A DNA stretch of 64,000 nt from contig LSAX01000010.1 of the NCBI GenBank assembly GCA_001557505.1, positions 1,674,001 through 1,738,000 of the forward strand, written 5' to 3'. Of this stretch, positions 47,001 through 60,447 are shown one piece after another. Position numbers and translations under genes: made by a program. The stretch's first letter is position 1, and each line of letters begins with the position of its first letter. The stretch is from Reticulascus tulasneorum. Taxonomy: Eukaryota; Ascomycota; Sordariomycetes; Glomerellales; Reticulascaceae. The notes beneath the pieces are model-generated. The model was not told where the DNA came from, ran no database searches, and saw only the letters and a program-made list of their open reading frames with translations.

Positions 47001-47445
47001 CTTTTCATTTCCTCCTCTTGCATCGTCACCGAAACCTTTGCAACCCATCCGACGGTATTCGCAATTTTAGCTATTCGACCAACTCTCGACTCCAAGGACA
47101 CAGCATATCCTTTTCTGCTGGGAATCACAACTCACTTTCACCGTCTTGGGATCACCATCGAGCCTCATTAGGCACCATTCCACCAGCGAATCCCCCTTGC
47201 TTGGACGGCCCACAAGTCATTAAAGTGTCCGAACCAGAATCAAGGTGAGACCGAGTCTTCTAGCTTCCTTTTGCCTTCAATCATGTACCTTGCCATGACA
47301 AGATCCTTGGAAGTACGGACACGCGGGTTTCTGTCTGTTACTTTAACCATCTGCCCACCGGCTTGCTGACTTCTCGCTCTTAGCATTAACCACTATCCAT
47401 TGGCATTCACAACTGAAGGCGAGACTCAACTCCAAAGTGGCCGAG
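44097..47445. other. 3.3-kb intergenic region including the forkhead-gene leader
   Basis: No gene is recognised from 44100 to 46250. From about 46300 the sequence becomes C/T-rich and is probably the long transcribed leader of the forkhead gene. It has an ATG at 46624 opening 118 codons upstream, and a likely untranslated-region intron at 47245-47393. A CCTAGGTA word occurs at 45404-45411. Confidence 0.5.
47245..47393 (+). other. probable intron in the 5' untranslated region of the forkhead gene
   Basis: Donor AAG|GTGAGA at 47245 and acceptor CTCTTAG ending at 47393 with a GCTGAC branch-like site upstream. Removing these 149 nt deletes an upstream ATG at 47283 that would open a short frame, leaving a cleaner leader before the start at 47446. 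This is a prediction from splice signals only. Confidence 0.4.
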
Positions 47446-49683
47446 ATGGCCAGATCCACGCGTTTCGCGGTTCCCAATGAGCCGTTGCAAATCTACCAGG
47501 ACGACTTCTTCGAAGACTCGACTCCAATGATTAGCCATGCACCAATGCCTTCCGTGACCAAGGCTCCACGGAGACCACTCGGCACGTCGAATCGCAACGT
47601 AGTGCTGAATCCCCCTTCATCCTCCTCTGCAAAGTACTCGCCATTGAAGGCTGCATCCCGCAGTTCAACTTCGCCGCTAGGCGCTCTCAAAGCCTCTGGA
47701 GGCAACAAGTTGAATATGTTTAGCATGGCACCGCCGTCAAGCAAGAACCAGAACACAGACTCGTTGTACAAAAAGCAACCTTATCTATCCAAGTTCAAGA
47801 CTGTGGCACAAAAGCCCACAATGGATGCCGGCATGAGCTTCGGCAAGGAAAATATCCACCCTCAACTGTTTCCAGCTCCGCCTACGATCAATTTCGACAA
47901 TTACCATTTTCAGAAGGGGCCTGGGAAGCGATCGCTGATGGATGCTGCGCAAATCGACGACTCCAGGTCGGCGAAAAAGATCAAGATGGAGGAGTCCGGT
48001 CTTCCTCCCCATGATTCGTTCCCCAAGATTGCCGACGACGGCAGCAAGCCAGGACACAGCTACGCAACCCTCATTGGAATGGCCATTCTGCGGTCGCCGA
48101 ATCGACGCTTGACGCTGGCCCAGATATATAAGTGGATCTCTGACACGTACAAGTTCTACAACGCGCAAGATGCAGGCTGGCAGAACAGCATTCGACACAA
48201 CCTGAGTCTCCACAAGGCTTTCATTAAGATCGAGCGACCCAAGGACGATCCGGGCAAGGGCAACTACTGGGGCATCGAGCCAGGAATGGAGCAGCAGTTC
48301 ATGAAGGAGAAGCCATCACGGAAATCAGCTTCTGCGGCAGAAAACTTGCCTGTCATGTCCACTCGCCTCGAGCCTTCGAAGCCAAGCTCTGGAGCTATGC
48401 AGGAACCAACTCTGCCACCGTCTGCACCGATGACTTCAGCAACCCTACCTGCTCTCCCTACTTCTCAAGCAACAATGTCCATGGCCGCTGAACTGTCCTC
48501 TGACGCCACTATTCCAAACTCTGATGCCGCTGCTCTTGAGGAGGCACTGGAGAAGGCCATGGAATCTGAGATGCCGGTAGATCCTTCCTTTTACTCTCCT
48601 CTTCCAGCAGCGATGCACTCATCTCCACCAATTCCTCGGCACATGGAACCTCGGAGCAAGACGCCTCCCCCAGCTGTTAGAGTACCAGTTTCATCCATCA
48701 CTCGATCGCATAAACGAAAATTTGCCTCCATGGATGACAGCGGATATATCTCTTCGTTGGAGTCGTCTGTTATGCGACCAAACCAGAAATCAGCCACCTT
48801 GACTTCAGAAGCCGATAGACCAAGGGTCAAGCGTAATCGGGCAGGTCGAGCAGAAGAGGAGATTGCCCGCCTCCGGGCTTCTTCTTATGATAGTCCTAGT
48901 AAGGGTCGTTCATATAACGGCTTCGCGCCTCCATCATCATCCCCGATGAGGCAAGAGGGTCAGATGCTACCTCCACTTACACCGGCGGTTAAATTCAAGG
49001 CACCCCCACGGCCTCCTCCATCGGTTTCGCCCAACACGAATCTTCGCATTCATCGTGATCGGGTTCGCCACATGCTACAGTCTCCTCTTCGAAAGATGAC
49101 TGGCGCTGGTGATGAGAACACTCCGTGGAGTCCTGCGTTTAATCTGGATGAGACAGTATATTTCAATGAGCTTCCTGTTGGCGGCTTCGACATATTCCAG
49201 GACTTTGATGACAGTTTCTTTGGTGGAATGGAAACCCATGAATCACCAACTAAGCGTTCGACAAAACGCGTTCGCCTGGATAGATCACATTCTGCAAATG
49301 CGCTATCTGACCTGACGAACTCGGTGTCGAGCAAGTCGGTCACATCTGCAGGGTTCTTGAAGGTCCCCAACCAGTCAGCCCTTTTCCTGGATACTCCCAG
49401 CAAGGTTTTCGAAGGGCTCTCGTCCCCCGACAAACTGTACATGCAATCGCCGTTGCGATTTCCCTCCCCTTCAAAGTTCTCGGGCTTGATGGAGGCCCCA
49501 GCTGAGGGAGATTGGCCGGCGCTAACATTTGACCCTGCTGACTTCCTTACGGAAGAAGTTACGGAGTACTCCGGTCTAGACATCTTGCAAGGTTTCGAGA
49601 AGATTGGCTCAGGCTCTCAGCCGAAGCAATTGCACTCAACTTCCAAGCCTCCTTTTGGCCGGAGTTATAGCACTACCTTTTAA
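47446..49683 (+). CDS. forkhead transcription factor, Sep1/Hcm1 class
   Basis: A single exon encodes 745 aa starting MARSTRFAVPNEPLQIYQDD. The frame is open a few codons upstream, but 47446 is the first ATG. The forkhead DNA-binding domain lies near residues 203-287 (GHSYATLIGMAILRSPNRRL, QIYKWISDTYKFY, WQNSIRHNLSLHKAFIKIER, GKGNYWGIEPG), with the recognition-helix residues NSIRHNLSLHKAF intact. No FHA domain is present, which separates it from Fkh1/Fkh2 and points to the Sep1 (fission yeast) and Hcm1 (budding yeast) group that drives periodic expression of cell-division genes. The N-terminal PLQIYQDDFFEDS and FGKENIHP segments and the C-terminal region are Ser/Pro-rich, with many SP/TP sites suited to cyclin-dependent kinase control (inference). 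Confidence 0.9.
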   Translation: MARSTRFAVPNEPLQIYQDDFFEDSTPMISHAPMPSVTKAPRRPLGTSNRNVVLNPPSSSSAKYSPLKAASRSSTSPLGALKASGGNKLNMFSMAPPSSKNQNTDSLYKKQPYLSKFKTVAQKPTMDAGMSFGKENIHPQLFPAPPTINFDNYHFQKGPGKRSLMDAAQIDDSRSAKKIKMEESGLPPHDSFPKIADDGSKPGHSYATLIGMAILRSPNRRLTLAQIYKWISDTYKFYNAQDAGWQNSIRHNLSLHKAFIKIERPKDDPGKGNYWGIEPGMEQQFMKEKPSRKSASAAENLPVMSTRLEPSKPSSGAMQEPTLPPSAPMTSATLPALPTSQATMSMAAELSSDATIPNSDAAALEEALEKAMESEMPVDPSFYSPLPAAMHSSPPIPRHMEPRSKTPPPAVRVPVSSITRSHKRKFASMDDSGYISSLESSVMRPNQKSATLTSEADRPRVKRNRAGRAEEEIARLRASSYDSPSKGRSYNGFAPPSSSPMRQEGQMLPPLTPAVKFKAPPRPPPSVSPNTNLRIHRDRVRHMLQSPLRKMTGAGDENTPWSPAFNLDETVYFNELPVGGFDIFQDFDDSFFGGMETHESPTKRSTKRVRLDRSHSANALSDLTNSVSSKSVTSAGFLKVPNQSALFLDTPSKVFEGLSSPDKLYMQSPLRFPSPSKFSGLMEAPAEGDWPALTFDPADFLTEEVTEYSGLDILQGFEKIGSGSQPKQLHSTSKPPFGRSYSTTF

Positions 49684-50334
49684 GTGTCCATACGGACTTT
49701 TATCTCATTGGCGCTGAGACATAACGATTATGACGACGTAACGAATATGGCATGGTGGTACCTGTCTATCTGATGCTCAAGCATCTGAAGGATTGAGTTT
49801 GTTGGATGAGAAGATCAGATGGGGTCGAGTAGAAGATCTGGTCGCTTGAGGCTTCGCGGCTTTCTTGTCTATGTTTTTTTTTGATGATAACAATGATCAA
49901 GCACATATTGTCGGAGTTGGAGAGAACCGCACAAGATCGATGGTTTCTCTTTTTGGTTTTTTTTTTCTTGTGTGTCTGGACTGTTGGAGTTCTCCGGTAT
50001 TGGCAAGGCAAGGGATGACTGGTATACGCCTGGTTGGAGGCTGTATGAAACATGATTTAAGTGTGTAGGAACATTGCTGTATGCTTCCTCCCGATAGTGG
50101 TCACGATAGTCCCGAATGTCGAGTCTTGATTGGCCTTTAAACCATGACGTTCGTTCGGTGAATTGTGATGCATGTACCTTTAAGTCAAACTTGGGTATCT
50201 ATTTTCAACATTATTCTACCTTGATTCTCAACCTATATGTCTATGCCAAAAACATGACCCATAACGCCGAATCGATCCCTTGTTTTCAGCTGGAGCCTTG
50301 GATGAACCTGCAATACGGAAACATGCCGCCTGGC
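49684..50334. other. convergent intergenic region
   Basis: 3' regions of the forkhead gene and atg101, with T-rich runs near 49875 and 49958. No gene seen. Confidence 0.5.
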
Positions 50335-51179
50335 TCAGTATATGCCCATCCTAGTAGCCCAGCCACTCTCCTTCTGGTTGACATTAATTTGATATGGGAA
50401 GGGGTTTGATCCCTGAGTCGTGATGGGCGGGATGTGATCTTTGTGTGCATTGACAAAAGTAACGATCTTCATCACCGTTGTAAGAAGAGTCTGCTCCATC
50501 GCCTTGCGGACTTTGGCCCTTTCTGTGCACAGTTAGCAAGTATTCATATCTAATAGTCGTCCAGCTCTTGGCTATCCCGAAGACCAACCAGGCTTCAAGG
50601 TAAAGAGCCCAACGGAGACAACTCACCGCTTTCTGTCCGCGGCTCAGCTACCGTGACTTTCACAGTCCAGCATTCCCAGCATACCTCCTCATCCCCTCGC
50701 ATAAAAAATGCCTTCCGCCGCTTCTTCTCAAAGAACTGCACCATAACCTGCCCTCGACCGCCGCCATTCCCGCTCCCGCTGCCGGAGTTTCGCTCCGCAT
50801 CCAGCTGGCGCACAAGCGCCGTGGTGCGCTGCTCGATCATCGTCTCGAGCTCAACATCGTCGACATACGGAAGACTGAGATCGAGGACCTCGCGGGTGTG
50901 GGGCAGGATATTCGGAAAGAAGCGGTGGAAGAATATGGTATGTAGAATCCCTGCGACGAGGAGAGTTAGCTGATGGGACTGGAAAGCAAAGGAAGCATGG
51001 CAAGACGGAGGGTATTGACTCGGGGAGGAATATGCTCTTTGGCGGGGTGATTGAAGTTGCGAAGAGCGACTTCGGTACGAGGGGGTCTGGGAGGGGAAGT
51101 AACCTTTTACAACATCTTGAACAGAGGCGGAATCGGCAAATGCATCTAGAATAAATTCGGGGGCACTTCGTTGGTCCAT
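50335..51179 (-). CDS. atg101: Atg101, autophagy initiation protein
   Basis: Three exons (51179-51104, 50950-50627, 50522-50335) give about 195 aa. Atg101 is a HORMA-fold protein that binds Atg13 in the Atg1/ULK kinase complex at the phagophore assembly site; it is found in filamentous fungi and fission yeast but not in budding yeast. Matches are SVQDVVKGILHTIFFHRFFP, REVLDLSLPYVDD, FFEKKRRKAFF, the WF-finger region EEVCWECWTVKVTV, and the long C-terminal helix and tail (KVRKAMEQTLLTTVMKIVTF, HIPPITTQGSNPFPYQINV, WATRMGIY). Introns are 153 and 104 nt, longer than most in the window. It shares a 297-bp divergent promoter with pex3. Confidence 0.93.
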
Positions 51180-51476
51180 TCTCAGCAGTGTGTTGGAATG
51201 GCGCTTTGAGAGGTGATGGATGGAGTTCCAAGCTTCCTCAAGGGTAGGTAGTCATGAGAAGCAGAGGGGCTTATCGGATAAGAGCCACAGTAGCCACACG
51301 TGGCTGGGCCGAGGTAATCGCGGTCTACGAAGCTCTGAATCCCAGCCACTCTAAGTAATTGCTGCATTCTGATCCGAGTCGATAGCCTGGTCCTCGGTCT
51401 GCACTCAAATTCATTGCAATTCTAATCCTCAGGTTTTCGCAGAAGAAACTTGCTGCCGCGTCCCTTCATTCGCAGA
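51180..51476. promoter_or_regulatory. compact bidirectional promoter of atg101 and pex3
   Basis: Only 297 bp separate the two start codons. It contains a perfect inverted pair of GATA sites (CTTATC-G-GATAAG, 51270-51282) and a CACGTG E-box core at 51297-51302 inside GCCACACGTGGC. In filamentous fungi GATA factors such as AreA bind HGATAR for nitrogen control and bHLH factors bind CACGTG. That these sites act here is inference. Confidence 0.6.
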
Positions 51477-53150
51477 ATGTTCTCCGCGTCACGGCGATGG
51501 CTTCGCCGGAATAGGACGCCAATCGCGATTGGCGTTGGCTTGGTCGGCGCCGGCTATGTCGTGACACAGTATGTTCTGGCGAAGATCAACGATGCGCGCG
51601 AGCGCATGAGCAGTGATCGCATCGCGAAAGAGAAGTGCGGATTCCAGCTACTTATCGGCTAACTCCTGTGCCAAGCTAACAACGATGCAGCCTGCGCCGC
51701 CGCTTCGAGCAGAATCAGGAAGACTGTACCTTTACGGTGCTTGCATTGCTGCCGACAGCTACGACGAACGTCCTTGACGAAATGAACACCGAGAAGATCA
51801 CATATGAAATACAGCAGATGAAGGGCAGCGCGAAGAGCATGAAGAGTGGGAGCGGCGGATCGACGTCGCCACCGAGCATTGCCGAGACGAACCTCACGGA
51901 TGAAGATGGGCGGAGCATGGTCAGCCAGCAGAGCGAGAGCGGCGTGCATGCGAGCCAAATGACGGTGCCATCGCCGGCTGCTGCGGGAGACGGTGCTCAG
52001 GACGGCGGACAAGCGGCGCAAAAGGCTCGAAAGACGAAGCGGCAGTTGTGGGACGACTTGACCATAAGCTGTAAGTCGGTTGCTTAAAGTGTAATGGTGG
52101 AACATGCTAACGAACGCTTGTATAGCGATCACACGAGCCTTCACACTAGTTTACACACTTGCGCTTCTGACGATGCTGACGAGGATCCAACTCAACCTCC
52201 TCGGGCGTCGGAGCTACCTGTCGAGCGTCGTGTCACTGGCCACTGGCGCGGCGCAAGCAACGATAAGTCTCGAGAACAACGACGACGACAACCCGGAACA
52301 AGCATATGGAAACGACTTTGCGACGAATCGGAAGTACCTCACGTTCAGCTGGTGGTTGTTGAATAAGGGATGGAGGGATATCAGCCAGCGTGTCGAAGCC
52401 GCCGTGCGCGAGGTATTTGGCCAGCTGAGCCCGAGAGATTTGCTCAGCTTTGAGCAGTTCTCAACCTTGACCCTCAACGTGCGTAAAATTGTGGAGGGTT
52501 CGACGCCAGAGGAACGGCGGCGAACGCAGTGGTTGAAGTTCCTTCTCCCGCCGCAAGACATGGAAGACGAGGTGATACGGGAATCGGGAATCATGGACGA
52601 TAGCACGGCAGATCTGCAACAGAGCACCGCCTCCATCACATCCGCGTCACCAGCCTCGCTACGCCGCCTGCTCGATGAGACCTCCGACCTCATCGAGTCA
52701 CCCGCCTTCAGCCACGTCCTCACGCTCCTCCTGGATGCCGGCTTCTCCTCCCTCGTGGAGAAGAAGCTCGCTACTACGGCTTTCGAGATCCCGCCGGCGG
52801 AAGCCTGCGTCACTCCTGAACTCAAGGACTTGCAATCCTCCAAGCTGATCCTGCTGCCCAAGATCCTGTCCGTTTTGACGCGGCAGGCCCATCTGATCGG
52901 CAACGGCATGCCGAACGAGTACCTGCAGGAGATGGAGCAGGTGCGGGATCTGGAGGCGTTTGCGGCGGTCGTGTACTCGAGTAACTGGGAGACGGAGATT
53001 CGCGACGAGGGCCTTATGGCGAGCGCGGTGAACGTAAAGGCGGAGGTTGCGCCGAGCCAGGGTACGAGGCTCGGGGACGAGAGCGTGGTTGTCGTGGATT
53101 CTCAGGGGTCCTTTGAGAATGCTTGGGGTAGGGCGGTAGATAAAAGGTAG
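51477..53150 (+). CDS. pex3: peroxin-3 (Pex3), peroxisome biogenesis
   Basis: Three exons (51477-51634, 51691-52070, 52126-53150) give about 520 aa. Pex3 sits in the peroxisomal membrane, docks Pex19 for insertion of membrane proteins, and also takes part in inheritance and pexophagy. A basic N-terminus (MFSASRRWLRRNRTP) precedes the membrane anchor IAIGVGLVGAGYVVTQYVL, the usual targeting arrangement. Conserved blocks are LRRRFEQNQEDCTFTVLALLP, KRQLWDDLTISSITRAFTLV, YTLALLTMLTRIQLNLLGRR, YLTFSWWLLNKGWRDI and, later, RLLDETSDLIESPAF. A Ser/Gly-rich linker at about residues 95-150 is variable in the family. The frame opens upstream without an ATG, so 51477 is the start. It lies head to head with atg101. 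Confidence 0.93.
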
Positions 53151-53651
53151 ACTACACGATTACAACGGGGGTGCCTTTGTCATTTATTAGTTGGATTGGG
53201 GACTAGGAGCAAGTGGGCATCGGAGCCGGCGAGCTAGCAACAGGGACACCGATGTACGTTTAATCATGGAAAGATGGATGATATCTTGTACCAACAGTAA
53301 CGGGCAGACTACTCGAAGAGTGTCTTTCTACTTCTCCTCTATCTCTGCATCTACTGTCCCTCGTGCCATGCCCGATGCGTTGCATATTCCTATCGCGCCA
53401 GCTACTACGTGGCAGAGAGTGGCTCACGACGAGCCACGAAGTTCCTGGGATGAGCATCTCTATGCGATGGTCACTTGGACTCTTCTACTGCGCCGTTACA
53501 CGCATGTCTGCCATGTATCCCTCTTTCTTGACCCGCCTCCAATGGCCAGAAGACCTAGAGGCTTCAAGTCCGCGAATCGAAGCAGTAGTGGTCTGGTTTC
53601 GTTTAAGTCCACCCCCAACTCGATTCGTCTCCTTGCGTGATGTTATCACCG
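53151..53651. other. convergent intergenic region
   Basis: 3' regions of pex3 and bet5. A 149-codon open frame here lacks any protein character that I recognise. Confidence 0.5.
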
Positions 53652-54327
53652 TCACATCAACCCCGTGATGAACTGATCCAAGCCCAGCTCAAACAGTTCG
53701 TTCTTGACGCCCTCCCCACCTTTATGCTCAACTGGGGAAAGCGGATTCTTAACAACTAAATCTCGTTAGCCATGCTCAACCAAGCGTCCTCCGTCCGATA
53801 TGTTTTCCCCCAAGCTCAAACTCCAACCCCCTCTTCCACACACAACCACATATTCCACCTCCAGGACCAGTGGGGACGGAGTAACTCACCATACTCGACC
53901 CAGAGATTGATATATATCTGGTGCAGCACGTTCCGCATACTCAGCGCATGCGTATCCGTCATCATGACGAAGCGCAGGTTGCTCGGCGTCTCGTAGTAGT
54001 GCAGCTTGTACTGCGCGGTGCGGAACGCAATGAAGGCATCGTCGTCGCCGCCCAGCTTGCGCACCATGTTACGCAAGCTGAAGACGGTGCCGAAGACCAG
54101 CTTCGCGTCGTCGGAGGCGCTGGGCTGGTTGGTCCGTCGAGGCGGCGCAACTGGCGGCGCCGGCGTGCCGGTGGCGGAGATGGGGCGCTCCGTCGGGAGC
54201 CAGTGCTTCGTGTAGATGCATTCCGCTGTGGGTGTTTGGTGAGCTTTGGCTGCAGAGGGGCAGAGGGGGGAGTGTGGGAGTATTGCATACTGTGCCGGTC
54301 GAAGATGTAGAGGGAGAAGACCGTCAT
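53652..54327 (-). CDS. bet5: Bet5/TRAPPC1, TRAPP tethering complex subunit
   Basis: Three exons (54327-54291, 54225-53890, 53755-53652) give about 158 aa. Bet5 is a longin-fold core subunit of the TRAPP complexes that activate Ypt1/Rab1 in ER-Golgi and Golgi traffic. The product starts MTVFSLYIFDRH and continues TECIYTKHWLP, a Pro-rich variable insert, then FGTVFSLRNMVRKLGG, YKLHYYETPSNLRFVMMTD, RNVLHQIYINLWVEYVVKNP and the tail NELFELGLDQFITGLM, all diagnostic. The 12-codon first exon and the 134-nt second intron are both required to restore these blocks. Confidence 0.93.
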
Positions 54328-55071
54328 GATGGATCCACGGAGGGCGGGTTGGATGCCCGGTCGATGTGGTCGGTGAGCTTTCGCGGCGGTCTCGGTTGAA
54401 CTTTCAAGGGAGCTCAACACATCTCTTTGAGTATGGCGAGAATATTTCACCAGGGGGTGCTTCAATGGGCGGATATCCCCGTCGCAAAACCACACTTCGT
54501 CTTCGCGATCACAAAGTCAAGAATATTATCCAGCAAGCTCCAAACCCATCTTGGATGTCCAGATATGTAGGCAGTAAATTGCCGGATGCGACCCTAGTCA
54601 TTTCTAGGTCGTTGCCCCCCCCCAAGCTTGAACAAGTTGAACGTACAGGGGCCAATGGCGGGGCCTGGCAGGTGTTTGGTGGGGGTTATGGCCCCAAGAT
54701 GAGGGGCTCGACCACAGGCTCTGCTTAGGCATTCTTCAAGCTGGGGCTGGCAGCACCCGCCCGATCCAGTAGCGGGCCTCACTAACGGTTTCAAAGCGCG
54801 GCCATGGTACTAATCTTTGGTATCCTGTCCGCGGAGGGGCTGAGGAAAGCTGAGAGTAGAAAGACAGGCAGCCTCCTTTCTCAACACTCCGAGGAAAAAC
54901 AGAAACCCTTCTCAATCTCTACTGCTTCCTGTCCAGCTTCTTACTGCTCCGCCTGCAGTGCTGTTCCGGATCCTTTGTTCTCTATCCCCCTCATCCTCCT
55001 TCCCCCGCTCCATCTCAGCTTACATCACGCGCAGCCCAACCTCTCTGCGCGCGGCCAGCCTCGCCGAAACG
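54328..55071. other. divergent intergenic region between bet5 and the CaMKK-like gene
   Basis: Mostly C/T-rich towards the right, resembling a leader. An ATG at 54804 opens a frame that runs into the kinase's second coding block, discussed with that gene. Confidence 0.5.
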
Positions 55072-57404
<2,333 letters not shown>

Positions 57405-60400
57405 TACCTAGGTTGCTATTCTGGATGAGCTATGAAAGGGGGGGTTTTCTGTTGTGTGCAGAAAAGATTGTCACCGACGGTACGGAGCATGACAGGCGCA
57501 TGTTGAGCGTCAGACATAATACGGGACCGAGTATGATTCTCACATGCAAAGGATGCCCCAATACAACAAGAAACATGGGGAAATGGTCAATGCTGTTCAC
57601 TGGGGAAGGTCTCCAAGCATCCTGTACACGGGGAGGAGGGATAAAGTCGTCTATTGGTAGTTGTTACTGCCGGTATGAAGCAACAGCAAATGCAATGAGA
57701 TGCGGGTCGGAAATGATGATATTGGTGCGCCAGCGTTTCCGACATGTCGTTCCTGAAAATTGTCGTCTCGACAGTTGGTTCCGCGATAAGAGGACCTATG
57801 TTTTCACCCTCACCGCTTCGCTGCTCCCGGTTGACCTGCAAGTCGTCCGACGCCGGTATGTGTAGAGACATGTAGATCTTCGGTCGGTCTGAAGATAAGC
57901 CGGCGCATGTCGAAAGTACGGGACCCATAGACCTGCGAGGAGGAGACCAACAAGTAGCTTCGACGGATAACTCAGGTACCCGTTCCTTTAGCTGCGGCAT
58001 TCGGGAACTGGCAAGGTAGGGAGTCTTATAGATCGATTGTCGGAAGCCACGTGTGACAAGCGGTTTCATCCAAGCTCCTGTGAGACGCCATACTGGCTGA
58101 TAGGCTTTTCATAACAAGGAACGGCCTAAATTAGCAGTATCCTAGTTGACAGCTTTGACTGGGCTCCTTGGGTAGCATGCAGCATTGATGGCTCGGATGG
58201 CAAGCCGCGGTTTGCTGCAGGCGAGCAACTGCAACTGGTGGAAACCGTAAACGTTGTGGTTGGAAGGATATTAACCACTGAGCTGCGAGTCTGATAGCAC
58301 GAGGGACCGATATAGGTTCTTTTTGATATCGCTCGGCATGGATGGGTGGACAAGCAGCATACCCGCACTCGCGGGTATGACGTCAAGAGACAGGATTGCC
58401 CTTGTTACAAGAGCAGCTGGTTGAGGCACAGGTGAACGGGTGGACAAGCCGCAGGCAGCGGGAAACTGCGATGGCTGTTGCTTGACTCAGGAGCATCGTG
58501 TGCCATGGTATCGAGCAATGGATAGCGTGTCCGTTGGAGCCACCGAGCTTTCAGGAAGCCCGGGGTTTGGATCCCAAACCCCCGCCCTGCAGCTGCAGGA
58601 TATCGGCAGTGCCAAGAATGTCTTGCGGTTGCGGCGCTCCTGCCCTTTGTAGGTACGAAGGGTGCCAATATGGCATGCACTCAAGAAGTCTAAGCATATG
58701 GAACCGCGGGGGCAGTGGAGATCTGACGGTGAGTTGGCAGCGTCAATTGGCTTTCGGCGGACTCGCATGGAAGCTTGTTCCCGGACAGAAGCTCCGAGGT
58801 GACGTTGGAGAGGCCGCCTACCTAGTACCGTAGCTTGGCTGCTTTGCTTGCATGGGAGGAGGTCTGACCAGGTTGACGGGCAGCTATTTGGAACACGGAA
58901 AGTTTAGAGGAACTATCAGTGAGAATGGATCTGCCAGATGTAGAAAGGGCAGGGTGTCAGACACGCACTGCCAGTTCATCAAAGACCCGGCCAATGAGTA
59001 GCAGCGCGCATTGCGCCAGAGGTACAGCATCCCAACCGGCGCCACATAGGCGGTGTCGAGGAGGGGGTGGTTTGGACGTCTTTCCCAAACAAGATGGACT
59101 CGTACACGAGAGAGAGTGAGAGATTGGACTGGACCGGGTCGACGGAGAGGCGGGTTGAGAAATGCCTCATAGACAGAGCTTTTAGTATTAGGCCGTCGTA
59201 GTGGAGCAGTCAATGGCAACATGTGTGAGACGGACGAGACGTGCCCAAGGAGTACGGGGGGCGATCTCTCATCTCCGTCCGGTGTACACTCTAACCCGTG
59301 AGAGGCAGTCGGCCTATGTCGTTGGAGATATGAGTAGCTTGGTGGCAGGTCTAAGGACGCTCCCTGAAATTGCTCACCTGGGGCGGATATCTTGTGAATG
59401 ATGGTTGGAATAACAACATCCCCTTATAACCTGCGCACAGAGTCCCGTGGCCCATTTAGAGGCGGAAGGTACTCCAGAAATGAAGAGGAACATATTGGAG
59501 ATGATTTTCGCACCGGTAAGCTGGTACGTAAGGTAGGCTAGCTCCTGTTACCCGCCCCATATAGTACACCGTCCTTCGCAAAGCGGGGAGCTGCAGTGGT
59601 GTCGCAGCAAGCTGTATGTATGTATGATACAGGCTAGATCCGGAGCCTGTTTGCTGCATATCTTGCTGCCAGTCGCAGCCCTGGGAGGTTTGACAAATCG
59701 ATATCCAATAAAGAAGTGTGCTCCGTCCCTTTCTCGAGTGGGTAGGTAAGAAGGTCTTTGATATGTTGGGACCGGGGGACACGGCTGGCGCCCACAAAAT
59801 CAAAATTTACCGCAAATAGTTGTTGCCCGCCCGTCCTAGGTACTAAGGAGACGTTGAGGGCAAATTTGAAAAGCAGAAATCAGTTAGCGCCCTTCATCAC
59901 GCACGGCATGTTCTGGTGGGAGAGAGAAGTGAGGCGACTGGCATCTGCAGGGAGCTATGGACCATTAGCTAGGTTTGTCGTACATTTCTTACAGATGGAG
60001 CTTGAAACGTTGGACCACAAAAGAAACATGGAAACAAGGAACAAGGAACAAGGTCCGGGGATCGGCCGCAGCAAGAAACAATGGATGAAGAAGTATCTTG
60101 TCTCCACAGGAATTTTTTTTCCCTTTGGTGATTTAGTTTTGCTTGAGTCGTGGTGGGTGGAGGAGGTAGGTTGAAGGAAGCCGAGATCCTCCTAGGGCGG
60201 GCGTTCCTTCGGTGATGATTACAGAGGGCTGATGGATCAGGAAGCCGCGGGTTGCAGCCAGATTGCTTTTTGGTCTAACTGAATACTACAAAGGTTATGT
60301 ACCTCCAATGAGTGACAGATATGCGAATGCGCCGTCTGTAACTTTGTAGCTTATTACAGGTGGTTTGAAGGGTAGTCCGTGAAGGGTCCCCATACCGGGG

Positions 60401-60412
60401 GGGATTTGATGT

Positions 60413-60447
60413 GCTGCACATCATCATCATCATCATCATTGTGCAGC
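60413..60447. repeat. (CAT)n microsatellite flanked by inverted arms
   Basis: Arms GCTGCACA (60413-60420) and TGTGCAGC (60440-60447) are exact reverse complements. Between them lie six and a third ATC units, so the DNA or RNA could fold as a hairpin with the repeat in the loop. Confidence 0.75.

Noticed and set aside
47437..47445. Extension of the forkhead frame upstream of 47446
   Set aside because: The extension begins with GTG; the first ATG is at 47446.
54804..55071. ATG at 54804 as start of the CaMKK-like gene
   Set aside because: The translation resembles leader sequence (Ser/Leu/Pro) rather than a kinase N-terminus; kept only as an alternative.
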